This document shows, in pieces, positions 16,985-26,431 of a DNA stretch of 64,000 bases (position 1 is its first letter; each line of letters opens with the position of its first letter). The stretch is taken from positions 89,357 to 153,356 of the forward strand of contig NZ_BCZQ01000019.1 of the NCBI RefSeq assembly GCF_001598815.1, in the 5' to 3' direction. This DNA is from Sphingopyxis terrae subsp. terrae NBRC 15098 (GTDB lineage: Bacteria; Pseudomonadota; Alphaproteobacteria; Sphingomonadales; Sphingomonadaceae). Position numbers and translations under genes: made by a program. The notes below the pieces were generated by a model. It was not told where the DNA came from. It made no database searches and saw nothing but the letters and a program-made list of their open reading frames with translations.

Positions 16985-17944
16985 ATGCTCGCGCGCCTGT
17001 TCCCCGACCGCTTCGTTCCCGTCCTCCTTGCCGCCATCGTCGTCGCGAGCCTGCTGCCGGTGCGCGGAAGCGCGGTGCCGGTCGCGCAAGGGATTTCGAC
17101 CGCGGCGATCGTGCTGCTCTTCTTCCTCAACGGCGTCCGCCTGCCGCGGCACGAGGTGCTGCACGGCATCCGCAACTGGAAATTGCAGGGCGGCGCCTTC
17201 GCCTTCTGTTTCGGCGCGATGGCGCTGGCCGGGCTCGGCGCGCAGGCGTTGACGGCGCCGCTGCTGCCGCCGACGCTGGCGCTCGGCTTCCTCTTTCTCG
17301 GCATATTGCCATCGACCGTACAGTCGGCGACCGCCGCCAGTTCGATGGCGGGCGGCAATGTCGCCGCGAGCGTCGTCGCGGCGGCGCTGCTCAATCTGGC
17401 CGGAGTGTTTCTGTCGCCGCTCCTCTTTGCCGCGCTCGCGGGCAAGGCGGGGGCGATCCACGGCGCCGCGGCGCTGCGCATCGTTGCGATCCTGCTGCTT
17501 CCCTTTCTGGCCGGACAAGCGGCGCAGCGCTGGCTTCGCCCGCTGGTGCTCCGGCACCGCGGTCTCGCGACGCTGATGGATCGCACCGCGATTGCGACCG
17601 CGGTGTATGTCGCCTTTTCGGCGGCCGTGGTCGGCGGCATCTGGACGCAGCTCGACGGGCGCGAGATCGCGATCGTGCTCGGCGTCGATGCGCTGCTGCT
17701 CGGTAGCGCCTTCGGCGGTACCTGGCTGCTCGGCGGGCTGCTCGCGCTCCGCCGCCCCGACCGGATCACCCTGTTGTTCTCGGGCGCCCAAAAGAGTCTT
17801 GCCGTCGGCGCGCCGCTCGCCGCCACGCTCTTTCCCTCGGCGATTGCCGGCATGGTGCTGCTGCCGATCCTCATCTATCATATGGCGCAACTGATCCTCT
17901 CGGCATGGATCGCGCCGGCGCTGGCGCGCCGCCAAGGGGTGTAG
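16985..17944 (+). CDS. Bile acid:sodium symporter-like (SBF-like, YfeH type) membrane protein
   Basis: The 319-residue protein has about ten hydrophobic segments and the family pattern of SBF-like proteins: FLNGVRLPRHEVLHGIRNWKLQ, LGILPSTVQSATAASSMAGGNVAAS (crossover region) and FSGAQKSLAVGAPLA. It likely couples sodium uptake to an organic anion, but the substrate is unknown. It starts near the divergent mtnN promoter region and has no obvious operon partner. Confidence 0.88.
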   Translation: MLARLFPDRFVPVLLAAIVVASLLPVRGSAVPVAQGISTAAIVLLFFLNGVRLPRHEVLHGIRNWKLQGGAFAFCFGAMALAGLGAQALTAPLLPPTLALGFLFLGILPSTVQSATAASSMAGGNVAASVVAAALLNLAGVFLSPLLFAALAGKAGAIHGAAALRIVAILLLPFLAGQAAQRWLRPLVLRHRGLATLMDRTAIATAVYVAFSAAVVGGIWTQLDGREIAIVLGVDALLLGSAFGGTWLLGGLLALRRPDRITLLFSGAQKSLAVGAPLAATLFPSAIAGMVLLPILIYHMAQLILSAWIAPALARRQGV

Positions 17945-18017
17945 TGCTTGAATAACACAGGTCCGCATGCCATATAGGCAGGCGGCCCGTTATCGACTTG
18001 GGGCTGGAAGGATTGTT

Positions 18018-19229
18018 ATGAGCGAAGAGACCGCGACGGCGACCGCAACCGACGAACTGAAGCTGACGCCGCCCGAACCCGTTCCTGCCGTCGCGCCCGA
18101 AAAGGCCGCCGGCCTCGTCCCGCTCTCGACCGAGCAGAAATCGAAGCTCGAGGAACGCGTCGACAGCTTCATCGACGATCTGGTGGCGCAGGACGAAAAT
18201 TCGCCCGAGTTCGGCAAGCGCATCGATCAGATCACCAATATGGGGCGCAAGGAAATGCTGGAGGCGGCGAATCATTCGAACCGCTTCCTCGACCGCCCGA
18301 TCAAGGCGATGGACCGCGATACCGACATCGGCCAGAATCTGATCGAACTTCGCACTACGGTCGAACGGCTCGATCCCTCGGCGAACGGCAAGCTGCTGAC
18401 CAAACGCGGCTTTCTGGACAAGATCCTGGGCAGCAAGATCAACAATTATTTCGCGCAATATCGCAGCGCGCAGACCCACATCGGCGGCATCCTGACCGCG
18501 CTTGCCAACGGCAAGGACGAGCTGTTGATGGACAATGCCGCCATCGATGTCGAGCGCCGCAAGATGTGGGAATCGATGGGCAAGCTCGAACAGATGATCC
18601 ACATCGCGGGCACGCTCGACCAGCGGCTCGAGGCGAAAGCGGCCGAACTCGACGGCAGCGATCCCGCCAAGGCGAAGGTCATCCGCGAAAATGCCCTGTT
18701 CTATGCCCGGCAGCGCACGCAGGATCTGCTGACCCAGATGGCGGTGACGGTGCAGGGCTATCTTGCGCTCGATCTCGTCAAAAAGAATAATGTCGAGCTG
18801 GTGAAGGGCGTCGACCGCGCTTCGACCACCACCGTCGGCGCGCTCAAGACCGCGATCACCGTCGCGCAGGCGATGACCAACCAGAAGCTGGTGCTCGAAC
18901 AGATTACCGCGCTCAACACGACGACCGCCAACATCATCGACGGCACGTCGAAGATGCTGAAGGACAATACGGCGCGCATCCATGAACAGGCGGCGTCGAG
19001 CACGATCCCGATGGAAACGCTCAGCCGCGCCTTCCAGAATATCTACGACACGATGGACGCGATCGATACCTTCAAGCTCAAGGCGCTCGACACGATGAAG
19101 ACGACCGTGACCTCGCTCGAGGGCGAGGTCGCCAAGTCGAAGGGCTATATCGCGCGCGCCGAAGGCGCGAGCCAGGCGCAGGCAAGCGTCGGCGGCGCCG
19201 ACAGCCCGCTGGCGGCGATCGAGGGCTAG
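18018..19229 (+). CDS. telA: TelA-family toxic anion resistance protein
   Basis: The 403-residue cytoplasmic, mostly helical protein matches the TelA family (tellurite and toxic-anion resistance, general envelope stress in other bacteria). It shows GLVPLSTEQKSKLEERV, DNAAIDVERRKMWESMGKLEQ and NTTTANIIDGTSKML, with Gln/Ala-rich coiled-coil parts. The ATG at 18018 follows GGAAGGA, better than the upstream in-frame ATG at 17967. The next gene starts two bases after its stop, so the pair is an operon. Confidence 0.9.
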   Translation: MSEETATATATDELKLTPPEPVPAVAPEKAAGLVPLSTEQKSKLEERVDSFIDDLVAQDENSPEFGKRIDQITNMGRKEMLEAANHSNRFLDRPIKAMDRDTDIGQNLIELRTTVERLDPSANGKLLTKRGFLDKILGSKINNYFAQYRSAQTHIGGILTALANGKDELLMDNAAIDVERRKMWESMGKLEQMIHIAGTLDQRLEAKAAELDGSDPAKAKVIRENALFYARQRTQDLLTQMAVTVQGYLALDLVKKNNVELVKGVDRASTTTVGALKTAITVAQAMTNQKLVLEQITALNTTTANIIDGTSKMLKDNTARIHEQAASSTIPMETLSRAFQNIYDTMDAIDTFKLKALDTMKTTVTSLEGEVAKSKGYIARAEGASQAQASVGGADSPLAAIEG

Positions 19230-19230
19230 G

Positions 19231-19962
19231 ATGAGCATGAGCGAGGTCGACAAGATCAGCGCGCTCGGCAACGCCGCGATCGAACGCTCGCGCGAACGGC
19301 GGCGACCGATCGGCACCAAGAGCGTCGCGCTGCGCCGCCAGCATCTCTACAAGAAGCTCGGCCGTGTCCTTGTTGCGGGCGGGATCGTGCTGATCGGCGC
19401 GGCGCTGTTCGGCGCGCTCATCAAGCCGCTCGGCTTCACGGGCCTGCTCGCGCTCATGGTGCTGCTGATCGGCGTCGCGGTGCTGTTCGGCAAATGGCCG
19501 CCCTTTCCCGAACCGCGCCAGGCCGATCTCCCCAAGGCCGACCTCAAGCAGCTCGCCGGCCGCACCGAAATCTGGCTCGAGGCGCAGCGTCCGGCGCTTC
19601 CCGCCCCGGCGCGCCAGCTCGTCGACGGGATCGGCGTCCAGCTCGACCTGCTCGCCCCGCAGCTCCAGACGCTCGACGCCGCGACACCGGCGGCCGCGAA
19701 TATCCGCAAGCTGGTCGGCGAGGATCTGCCCGAACTCGTCGCGGGCTATCAGCGGATCCCCGCGGGGCTGCGCGGCGAAGCGCATGCGGGACGTACGCCC
19801 GACGAAACGCTGCTCGGCGGGCTCAAGATGCTCGAACGCGAAATCGGCGACGCGGCGCGCAGCCTGGCGGCGGGCGAGATCGACAAGCTGGCGACGCGCG
19901 AACGCTATCTCCAGCTCAAATATCAGGGTCTCGAAGCCGACGACACGCCCGGCGCGGCCTGA
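19231..19962 (+). CDS. TelA partner, membrane protein (XpaC-like position)
   Basis: The 243-residue protein has a basic N-terminus, a pair of hydrophobic helices at about residues 47-88 (GRVLVAGGIVLIGAALF, LLALMVLLIGVAVLFG) and a helical cytoplasmic C-terminal domain. TelA genes are often paired with xpaC-like genes for a membrane partner. This protein has that place and general layout, but the sequence similarity cannot be proved here. A second ATG six bases further in is an equally good start. Confidence 0.75.
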   Translation: MSMSEVDKISALGNAAIERSRERRRPIGTKSVALRRQHLYKKLGRVLVAGGIVLIGAALFGALIKPLGFTGLLALMVLLIGVAVLFGKWPPFPEPRQADLPKADLKQLAGRTEIWLEAQRPALPAPARQLVDGIGVQLDLLAPQLQTLDAATPAAANIRKLVGEDLPELVAGYQRIPAGLRGEAHAGRTPDETLLGGLKMLEREIGDAARSLAAGEIDKLATRERYLQLKYQGLEADDTPGAA

Positions 19963-19968
19963 TCCGCC

Positions 19969-21735
19969 TCAGGCGGGATAGGCTATGCCGCGATCGCCGG
20001 CATCGGGCGCGCCGTCGCCGCGCGGCGGCACACGCTGGACATTGATCCGGTTCCGGCCGGCGCGTTTCGCGTCATAGAGCGCCTCGTCGGCGATCCGGTA
20101 GAGATATTGAAAGTCGGGGGCCGGCCGCACTTCGGCAACGCCGACGCTGGCGGTCACCGGCCGGTCGCCCATCGTGTCGCTGTGATCGCACAGCGCGATT
20201 TCGCGGCGGATGCTCTCGGCAAAGCGATCGAGCATGATGCCCTCCATCCCGATGGTCAGCAGGCCGAACTCCTCGCCGCCCAGGCGCGCGACGCTGCACA
20301 TCGTCCCTTCCCACCGCGCGATGCGTTCGGCGATGCGGCAGAGGACGGCATCGCCCGCTTCGTGGCCGTAAATATCGTTGATCGACTTGAAGCGGTCGAC
20401 ATCGACAAGCAACAGCGCCGCGGGCAGCGCCCCCTCGCGCGCCTGATCGAGCAGCGGGGTAACGGCATCGACGAAGCCCCGCCGGTTGAGCAATCCGGTA
20501 AGCGGGTCGCGGCGCGCAAGCTCGTTCGCCTGCGCCTCGGCCGCCAGCGCATCGTCGCGCTCGACACGCAGATGCGCGAGCCGCCGCGTCGATGCCGCCG
20601 ACAGCCATAGCGCCTGCCAGGTTGCGGCGACCAGCACCGCCAGTTTCGACCCGCCGCCCCAGAATCCGTCCTCGACATCGACCAGATGAATGATCGCGAG
20701 CGTCGCCATCGGCAGGCACCAGGCGAGCGCGAAATCGCGTGCCTCGACCGATCCCTTGCGCCAGCTCCAGCCGATGCACAGCGCAACCGCGACCAGATCG
20801 ACGATGACCGCGATGCCCAGCAGATTGCCGAGCATCTGCAGATTGCCGGTGCGAAGCAACGCCAGCGGCACGCCAGCGACAGCGATCGCCAGCCCCAGCG
20901 CGAGGGTTCCCCGGCGCAAAGCGTGGGGAAGATGCCGGGCGTCGATCGCGGTCACCGCGCTGGCGGTCGCGACGCCGATGGCAAGGCAGGCAAGCAAGGT
21001 CGATGCCTGCGCCGACACCGTCCCCGCCATGGCGGGAAAGATCACCAGATGAATCTGCGACCATAAGGCGCCCCAGACGATCATCACGCCCGACCATGCC
21101 GCCTGCCACAGCAGATATTGGCGGCGCACCGCGACCGCGAGCGACAGGCTGTAGATGCCGCTGACGAGCAGCAGGGTGAGCGAGGCGCCGACGAGCGCCG
21201 CCATCCCCGCCGCCTGCAGGCTCGCATTTTCCTTGGGGATGAGGCGCGCGCGCAGCAGGCTGTGGTCGGCGAGGCGGTCGAAGCGCATGGTCACCGCGGT
21301 CAGCGGCGCGACGCGGGCCGGGGTCTCGAACAATATCTGGCCGCCGACGCGCCAGTGCGCGCCATAATCGCCGCGGCGCACCCTCTGCCAGCGCGTCTGG
21401 CCGTCGGCATAGGTGAACCCCACCGCAAGCCGGTCGAAGCGCGAGAAATGCACCATCAGTGCGGCGCCGTTGCGATCCTCGGAACGATTGCCGACATCGG
21501 CCCGCAACCACAGGCTGCCGTCGCGATACCCCGTCGGCTCGCCGCTGCACGAAAAGCGCAGCGCGGACAGCGCGTCGTCGGGTGCGGCCAGCGGTCCGAC
21601 CGAGTGGCAGAGCGGCGCATTGATGTGCAGCGGCGTTGCCGCAGCGGGCACGGCCCAAAGCGCGGCAGCAAGCCACAGCAAAACAAGCGTCCAAGACGCC
21701 CGTCTCCGTCCGCGATGTTCCTGCGCCCCGATCAT
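19969..21735 (-). CDS. Membrane diguanylate cyclase with 7TMR-DISM sensor
   Basis: The 588-residue protein makes cyclic di-GMP. It has a signal peptide, an extracytoplasmic beta-rich domain up to about residue 165, seven hydrophobic helices to about 380, a short coiled linker and a C-terminal GGDEF domain. The active site reads RLGGEEFG, and DPLTGLLNRRGF and DVDRFKSINDIYGHEAGD are intact. The RxxD inhibitory site is absent (G and C at the two positions), so product feedback should be weak. The start at 21735 gives a good signal peptide; the longer frame would run towards the tRNA gene. Confidence 0.9.
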   Translation of the reverse strand: MIGAQEHRGRRRASWTLVLLWLAAALWAVPAAATPLHINAPLCHSVGPLAAPDDALSALRFSCSGEPTGYRDGSLWLRADVGNRSEDRNGAALMVHFSRFDRLAVGFTYADGQTRWQRVRRGDYGAHWRVGGQILFETPARVAPLTAVTMRFDRLADHSLLRARLIPKENASLQAAGMAALVGASLTLLLVSGIYSLSLAVAVRRQYLLWQAAWSGVMIVWGALWSQIHLVIFPAMAGTVSAQASTLLACLAIGVATASAVTAIDARHLPHALRRGTLALGLAIAVAGVPLALLRTGNLQMLGNLLGIAVIVDLVAVALCIGWSWRKGSVEARDFALAWCLPMATLAIIHLVDVEDGFWGGGSKLAVLVAATWQALWLSAASTRRLAHLRVERDDALAAEAQANELARRDPLTGLLNRRGFVDAVTPLLDQAREGALPAALLLVDVDRFKSINDIYGHEAGDAVLCRIAERIARWEGTMCSVARLGGEEFGLLTIGMEGIMLDRFAESIRREIALCDHSDTMGDRPVTASVGVAEVRPAPDFQYLYRIADEALYDAKRAGRNRINVQRVPPRGDGAPDAGDRGIAYPA

Positions 21736-21919
21736 GCGATTCCCTTTAGCCCCCAATATCTTGGGAAAGCGTAACCGCCCAGCCCCGATCGCGCTGTGGC
21801 CGCAATCACTGGCGCGGTCGAGGGGCTCGCACATTTCAAGGCGCACGCCGCACCAAGGCTGGCGCCGCAGCATTCGATGCGTTGCCGCGAGCCGGCTCGG
21901 ACTATTCAATTTTGGGAAT

Positions 21920-21993
21920 TGGATGCCCCGTGAGGATTCGAACCTCAATAGACGGAATCAGAATCCGTAGTCTTACCATTAGACGACGGGGCA
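21920..21993 (-). tRNA. tRNA-Gln (anticodon CTG)
   Basis: The minus strand folds into a full cloverleaf: acceptor TGCCCCG/CGGGGCA, D arm GTCT/AGAC, and anticodon stem ACGGA/TCCGT with loop TTCTGAT (anticodon CTG, reads CAG). The T arm is TGAGG-TTCGAAT-CCTCA. The 3' CCA is encoded, with T at position 73. No integrase or att-like repeat is seen next to it. Confidence 0.96.
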
Positions 21994-22168
21994 ATGAGGG
22001 GCGCGCAATATGATTGCGTGGGCCGTCTGTCAAGACTCGTGCGACCACCCGGTCGGGTTCGCGCAACAGGCGGCTTGCCCTTATCCAATTCGCCGCTAGC
22101 ATCGCCCGCAGAACAGAAGAACAGAGGGGCCGCGCCCCGGCGCAGGTCCTGCACTTGGAGGTGGGCTG

Positions 22169-23461
22169 ATGCGTCATGTCGCGATCGTCGGGTCGGGTCC
22201 GGCCGGATATTATACCGCCGAAACCTTGCAAAAGGCGGAGGATATCACCATCGACGTGATCGATCGCCTGCCCGTTCCCTATGGGCTGATCCGTACCGGC
22301 GTCGCCCCCGACCACCAGTCGATCAAGGCGGTGTCGCGCCGGTACGAGGGCGTCGCCCTGGCGGACAATGTGCGCTTCGTCGGCCATGTGTCGGTCGGCA
22401 CCGATGTCGGGATCGACGAACTGACGCAGCTCTACGACGCTGTCGTGCTCGCGACCGGGGCACCCAATGACCGGCCGCTGGGGATTCCCGGCGCCGATCT
22501 GCCCGGCGTCATCGGCAGCGCCGCCTTCGTCGGCTGGTACAATGGCCACCCCGATTTCGCCGATCTCGACCCGCCGCTCGACAGCCCCGGCGTCGCGGTG
22601 ATCGGCAACGGCAATGTCGCGCTCGACGTCGCGCGAATCCTTGCCAAGACCCCCGCCGAATTCGCCGGCAGCGACATCGTCGCCCATGCGCGCGACCTGC
22701 TCGCGACGAGCAATATCCGGCACATCCACATTCTCGGCCGCCGCGGCCCGCACCAGATCGCGATGACACCGAAGGAGCTGGGCGAGCTGGGCCATCTCGA
22801 ACGCGCCAGCCCGCGCGTCGACCCCGCCGATCTGCCCGACGAGGGCGACGACGCGCTGCTCGAACCCGGCATGCGCAAGTCGGTGACGCATCTGCGGCAT
22901 TTCGCGGCGAATCCGGTCGCCAAACCGGTGACGATCGACTTCGACTTCTTTGCCATGCCCGTCGCGATAGAGGGCGACGGGCGCGCCCAGCGCGTCATCG
23001 TCGAACGGACGCGGCTCGACGCCGATCTGCGTAGCCACGGCACCGGCGAAACCTATGCGATCGAGGCGGGCCTGGTCGTCAGCTGCATCGGTTACCAGAC
23101 GCCGCCGATCCCCGGCGTGCCCTATGAACATGGTCGCGGCCGCTTCGCCAATGACGAAGGGCGGATCCTGCCCGGCCTCTATTGCGTCGGCTGGGCGCGG
23201 CGCGGGCCGTCGGGGACGATCGGCACCAACAAGCCCGACGGCGCGCGCATCGCCGACATGGTGCTGGAGGATATCGGCCGCGGTGGCGGCAAGGCGGGCC
23301 GTCCCGGCCTCGACGCGCTGCTCGGGGGGCGCGGCATCGCACCCGTCACCTTCCGCGACTGGCGCAAGATCGAGGCGGCGGAGGTCGCCGCCGCGCTCGA
23401 AGGCAACCCGCGCGAGAAATTCGTCCGCGTCGAGGCGATGATCGAAGCCATCGGGCGGTGA
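22169..23461 (+). CDS. Ferredoxin/adrenodoxin-type NADP+ reductase
   Basis: The 430-residue FAD enzyme passes electrons from NADPH to a ferredoxin. It shows the FAD site VGSGPAGYYTAETL, PYGLIRTGVAPDH, LATGAPNDRPLGIPG, and the NADP site VIGNGNVALDVARIL, with GRRGPHQIAMTPKEL after it, as in FprA and adrenodoxin reductase. The end PDGARIADMVLEDI is also typical. The start is ATG at 22169 after GGAGGTGGGCTG. It overlaps the DoxX-like gene by four bases. It could serve the P450 at 57.7 kb, but nothing links them directly. Confidence 0.92.
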   Translation: MRHVAIVGSGPAGYYTAETLQKAEDITIDVIDRLPVPYGLIRTGVAPDHQSIKAVSRRYEGVALADNVRFVGHVSVGTDVGIDELTQLYDAVVLATGAPNDRPLGIPGADLPGVIGSAAFVGWYNGHPDFADLDPPLDSPGVAVIGNGNVALDVARILAKTPAEFAGSDIVAHARDLLATSNIRHIHILGRRGPHQIAMTPKELGELGHLERASPRVDPADLPDEGDDALLEPGMRKSVTHLRHFAANPVAKPVTIDFDFFAMPVAIEGDGRAQRVIVERTRLDADLRSHGTGETYAIEAGLVVSCIGYQTPPIPGVPYEHGRGRFANDEGRILPGLYCVGWARRGPSGTIGTNKPDGARIADMVLEDIGRGGGKAGRPGLDALLGGRGIAPVTFRDWRKIEAAEVAAALEGNPREKFVRVEAMIEAIGR

Positions 23462-23850
23462 CGATCCGCACGGCGCTGCGCTGGCTGCTCGCGCTCGCTT
23501 ATGGCTATGCGGGCTACCGCCACCTCGCCACCCCCGCGCCCTTCGTGGCGATCACCCCGCCCTGGGTGCCGCAGCCGGCGCTGGTTGTCGCCGCGACGGG
23601 CGTTGCCGAGCTGGCGGGTGCGCTGGGGCTGCTGATCCCGGCGACGCGCAAGGCGGCGGGCTGGGGCCTTGCCCTCTATGCGCTGTGCGTGTGGCCGGCG
23701 AATTTCCATCACGCCTTCGCGCATGTCGCGATCGGCGGACAGACGCTCGGCTGGTGGTACCACGGCCCGCGCCTCGCCGCACAGCCGCTCATCATCTGGT
23801 GGGCGCTGTGGGCGAGCGGCGCGATCGACTGGCCGTTCAAGAGGAAATAG
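23458..23850 (+). CDS. DoxX-like small membrane protein
   Basis: The 130-residue protein starts at a GTG that overlaps the TGA of the reductase gene. It has four hydrophobic helices and DoxX-type marks (LALAYGYAGYRHLATPAPF, GVAELAGALGLLIPATRKAAGWGLALY, ANFHHAF). DoxX-like proteins are linked to membrane redox and oxidative stress, which fits coupling to a ferredoxin reductase. The exact role is unknown. Confidence 0.85.
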   Translation: MTIRTALRWLLALAYGYAGYRHLATPAPFVAITPPWVPQPALVVAATGVAELAGALGLLIPATRKAAGWGLALYALCVWPANFHHAFAHVAIGGQTLGWWYHGPRLAAQPLIIWWALWASGAIDWPFKRK

Positions 23851-23883
23851 CCGCCACCTCCGCCGTCGCGGCGGCGACGTGCA

Positions 23884-25143
23884 TTATTTCGCCACCGGCG
23901 TCTCGATCGGCGGCTGGCCCTTCTGGCTCGCCGCATAGGCCTCGACCGCCTTCAGCACGCGCAGCATGTTGCCGCTCGCGATCTTTTCGAGGTCGGCCTG
24001 CGAATAGCCGCGCTTCGCCAGTTCGACGAACAACGCGGGGTAGCCCGACACATCCTCCATCCCGACCGGCGCCGAATCCATGCCGTCATAATCGCCGCCG
24101 AGCCCGATGTGGTCGATCCCGGCCAGCTTGCGGATATGATCGATATGGTCGGCAACCTTCGCGACGTCGGTCGTCGGCGTGGGGTTCGCCTTGTCCCAGT
24201 CGGCGAGCGCCTTGTCGGCGGCAGAGGGATCGCCCGGATACATCGCCTTCAACCGCGCCTGTTCGGCGGTACGCGACAGGCCATAGGCGCGCACCTGGGG
24301 GTCGAGGAAGGTCGGCAACAACACCACCATGACGATGCCGCCGTTCGCCTTGACCAGCGGCAGCACGCTGTCGGGGACGTTGCGCGGATGGTCGTTGACG
24401 CCGCGCGCGCCCGAGTGGCTGAACATCACCGGCGCCTTCGCCACGGCGAGCGCGTCCTTCATCGTCGCCTCGCTCGTGTGGCTCAGATCGACGATCATGC
24501 CGATGCGGTTCATCTCGCGCACCACCTGTTCGCCGAACGGGGTCAGCCCGTCGTGCGCTGGCGCATCGGTCGCGCTGTCGCCCCACGGCGTGTTCCGGCT
24601 GTGGGTCAGCGTCATGTACCGCGCGCCAAGATCATACATGTCGCGCAGCACCGCCAGGCTCGATCCGATCGAATGACCGCCCTCCATGCCGAGCATGCCC
24701 GCGATCTTGCCCGCCTTCATCGCCTTTTCGAGCTCGGCCGAACTGGTCGCGAGCATCAGGTCGTTCGGATAGCGCTGGACGAGACGCTTCATCACGTCGA
24801 TCTGCTCCAGCGTCTGCTGCACCGCCTGCGCCTCGTTGCTGTTCGACGGGACATAGACCGACCAGAATTGCGCGCCGACATGGCCCTTGCGCAGCCGGAT
24901 CAGGTCGGTGTGCATCGCAATGCGGTCGGTGGTCGCGGTGTGGCTGGTGTCGTTGAAATCGAAGCCATTGATCATATTGTCGGCGCGCGCGCGCAGCGCC
25001 CAGGGCACGTCGTTATGCCCGTCGAAGACCGGCGCCTTCTTGAGCGCGGCCTCGGCCACTGCCTCGGGCGAGGTCTGCGCGGCGGCGGGAGACGAGACGA
25101 GGGCGAGCGCGGCAAGGCCGGCGAGCAGGATGGATTTTGTCAT
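23884..25143 (-). CDS. Exported membrane dipeptidase (peptidase M19)
   Basis: The 419-residue zinc dipeptidase has a signal peptide (MTKSILLAGLAALALVSSPAAAQ). Renal-dipeptidase marks are FDGHNDVPW (first metal His and Asp), GMLGMEGGHSIG (bridging Glu), VDLSHTSEATM and MFSHSGARGVNDHPRNVPD for the second metal, and GIDHIGLGGDYDGMD near the end. It acts on dipeptides, possibly D-containing or beta-lactam bonds, in the periplasm. It is divergent from the acyl-CoA dehydrogenase gene. A second M19 enzyme is at 38522. Confidence 0.94.
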   Translation of the reverse strand: MTKSILLAGLAALALVSSPAAAQTSPEAVAEAALKKAPVFDGHNDVPWALRARADNMINGFDFNDTSHTATTDRIAMHTDLIRLRKGHVGAQFWSVYVPSNSNEAQAVQQTLEQIDVMKRLVQRYPNDLMLATSSAELEKAMKAGKIAGMLGMEGGHSIGSSLAVLRDMYDLGARYMTLTHSRNTPWGDSATDAPAHDGLTPFGEQVVREMNRIGMIVDLSHTSEATMKDALAVAKAPVMFSHSGARGVNDHPRNVPDSVLPLVKANGGIVMVVLLPTFLDPQVRAYGLSRTAEQARLKAMYPGDPSAADKALADWDKANPTPTTDVAKVADHIDHIRKLAGIDHIGLGGDYDGMDSAPVGMEDVSGYPALFVELAKRGYSQADLEKIASGNMLRVLKAVEAYAASQKGQPPIETPVAK

Positions 25144-25223
25144 GGATGGCGACCTTAAGGTGCATGACGAGGAAATCGAGCCGAAATTTGTCGTCTGTAC
25201 GCCACTGCAAGGTCGCGCTTCCC

Positions 25224-25239
25224 TTGACGTCCACGTCAA
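25224..25239. promoter_or_regulatory. MerR/LiuR-like operator dyad upstream of acyl-CoA dehydrogenase
   Basis: TTGACGT-CC-ACGTCAA is a perfect 7-bp dyad 19 bases ahead of the acyl-CoA dehydrogenase start. Sites of the form ACGT-N-ACGT ahead of acyl-CoA or branched-chain catabolic genes are usually bound by MerR-type regulators such as LiuR. No such regulator is encoded in the window. Confidence 0.5.
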
Positions 25240-25258
25240 CCGGGCCCAGCATCGGGGC

Positions 25259-26431
25259 ATGACTGCTTTTGACGACTGGCGCGCCCGTTCCCCCTATTAT
25301 GACGAAACCCACGAGGCGCTGGCGCAAAGCGTCCGCCGCTTCGTCGAACGCGAGATCGCACCGCACATCGACCGCTGGGAAGCCGAGGGCGAACTGCCGC
25401 GCGCGCTGCACAAGAAGGCGGCGGAAGCGGGTATCCTTGGCCTGCGCTACCCCGAGCAATATGGCGGCCATTCGGAAGGCTTCGACAATTTCCACGGGCT
25501 AGTGCTGACCGAGGAGCTCGCCGCGGTCGGCGCGGGCGGACTCGGTGCCTCGCTGATGACGCACGGCATCGGCCTGCCGCCGATCCTGGCGCTGGGCTCG
25601 GACGAATTGAAACAGCGCGTCGCGCCGCCTGTGCTCGCGGGGGACAAGATCATCGCGCTCGGCATTACCGAAGCGGGCGGCGGCAGCGACGTCGCCAACC
25701 TCAAGACGACGGCGGTGCGCGACGGCGACGATTATGTCGTCAATGGCGGCAAGATGTTCATCACCAGCGGCATGCGCGCCGATTGGCTGACCTGCGCGGT
25801 GCGCACCGGCGGTCCTGGCGCGGGCGGTATCTCGCTGCTGCTCATCGACATGGACGCGCCCGGCGTCGAACGCACGCGGCTCGACAAGATGGGCTGGCGC
25901 TGCAGCGACACCGCGGCAATTCACTTCGGCGACGTGCGCGTCCCCGCGACAAATCTGATCGGGCCCGAGAATGGCGGCTTCATCGGCATCATGCGCAACT
26001 TCAATTCGGAACGGCTCGGCATGGCGATGGGCTGCTGCGCCTATGCCCGCGTCGCGCTCGCCGAGGCCGCCGAATGGGCGCAGAACCGCGAGACGTTCGG
26101 CAAGCCGCTCGTCGGCCACCAGTCGATCCGCATCAAGCTCGCCGATATGGAACGCCAGATCGAAGCGACGCAGGCGTGGGTCGACCTCTGCGCCTGGCAG
26201 GTGAAGACCGGCAAGGACCGCCCCGCCGATTTCGCGATGCTCAAGGTACAGGCGACCCGGATGCTCGAAGCGGTCGCGCGTGAGGCGGCGCAGGTGCTGG
26301 GCGGCGCGAGCTACATCACCGGCAGCAAGGTCGAACGCATCTACCGCGAGGTCCGCGTCAACGCGATCGGCGGCGGCAGCGAGGAAATCATGCTCGATCT
26401 GGCGGGGCGGCAGCTCTTCGGCGGTCGATGA
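25259..26431 (+). CDS. Acyl-CoA dehydrogenase
   Basis: The 390-residue flavoenzyme introduces a trans-2 double bond into acyl-CoA. Marks are the helical N-terminal domain, ALGITEAGGGSDVANLKTTA (FAD and substrate contact), GGKMFITSG, SERLGMAMGCCAYARVALAEA, FGKPLVGHQSIR and the C-terminal VNAIGGGSEEIMLDLAGRQLF. The catalytic base is usually in this last region; GGGSEEIM carries a candidate Glu. The ATG at 25259 sits just after the operator-like dyad and has only a weak GGGG ribosome site. It overlaps the permease gene by four bases. Confidence 0.94.
   Translation: MTAFDDWRARSPYYDETHEALAQSVRRFVEREIAPHIDRWEAEGELPRALHKKAAEAGILGLRYPEQYGGHSEGFDNFHGLVLTEELAAVGAGGLGASLMTHGIGLPPILALGSDELKQRVAPPVLAGDKIIALGITEAGGGSDVANLKTTAVRDGDDYVVNGGKMFITSGMRADWLTCAVRTGGPGAGGISLLLIDMDAPGVERTRLDKMGWRCSDTAAIHFGDVRVPATNLIGPENGGFIGIMRNFNSERLGMAMGCCAYARVALAEAAEWAQNRETFGKPLVGHQSIRIKLADMERQIEATQAWVDLCAWQVKTGKDRPADFAMLKVQATRMLEAVAREAAQVLGGASYITGSKVERIYREVRVNAIGGGSEEIMLDLAGRQLFGGR

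Noticed and set aside
17968..17980. TGCC-ATATA-GGCA dyad ahead of telA as an operator
   Set aside because: Short four-base arms and no second copy; likely chance in this sequence.
21920..21993. tRNA-Gln as an integration site
   Set aside because: No integrase, no second copy of the tRNA 3' end, and normal host composition on both sides.
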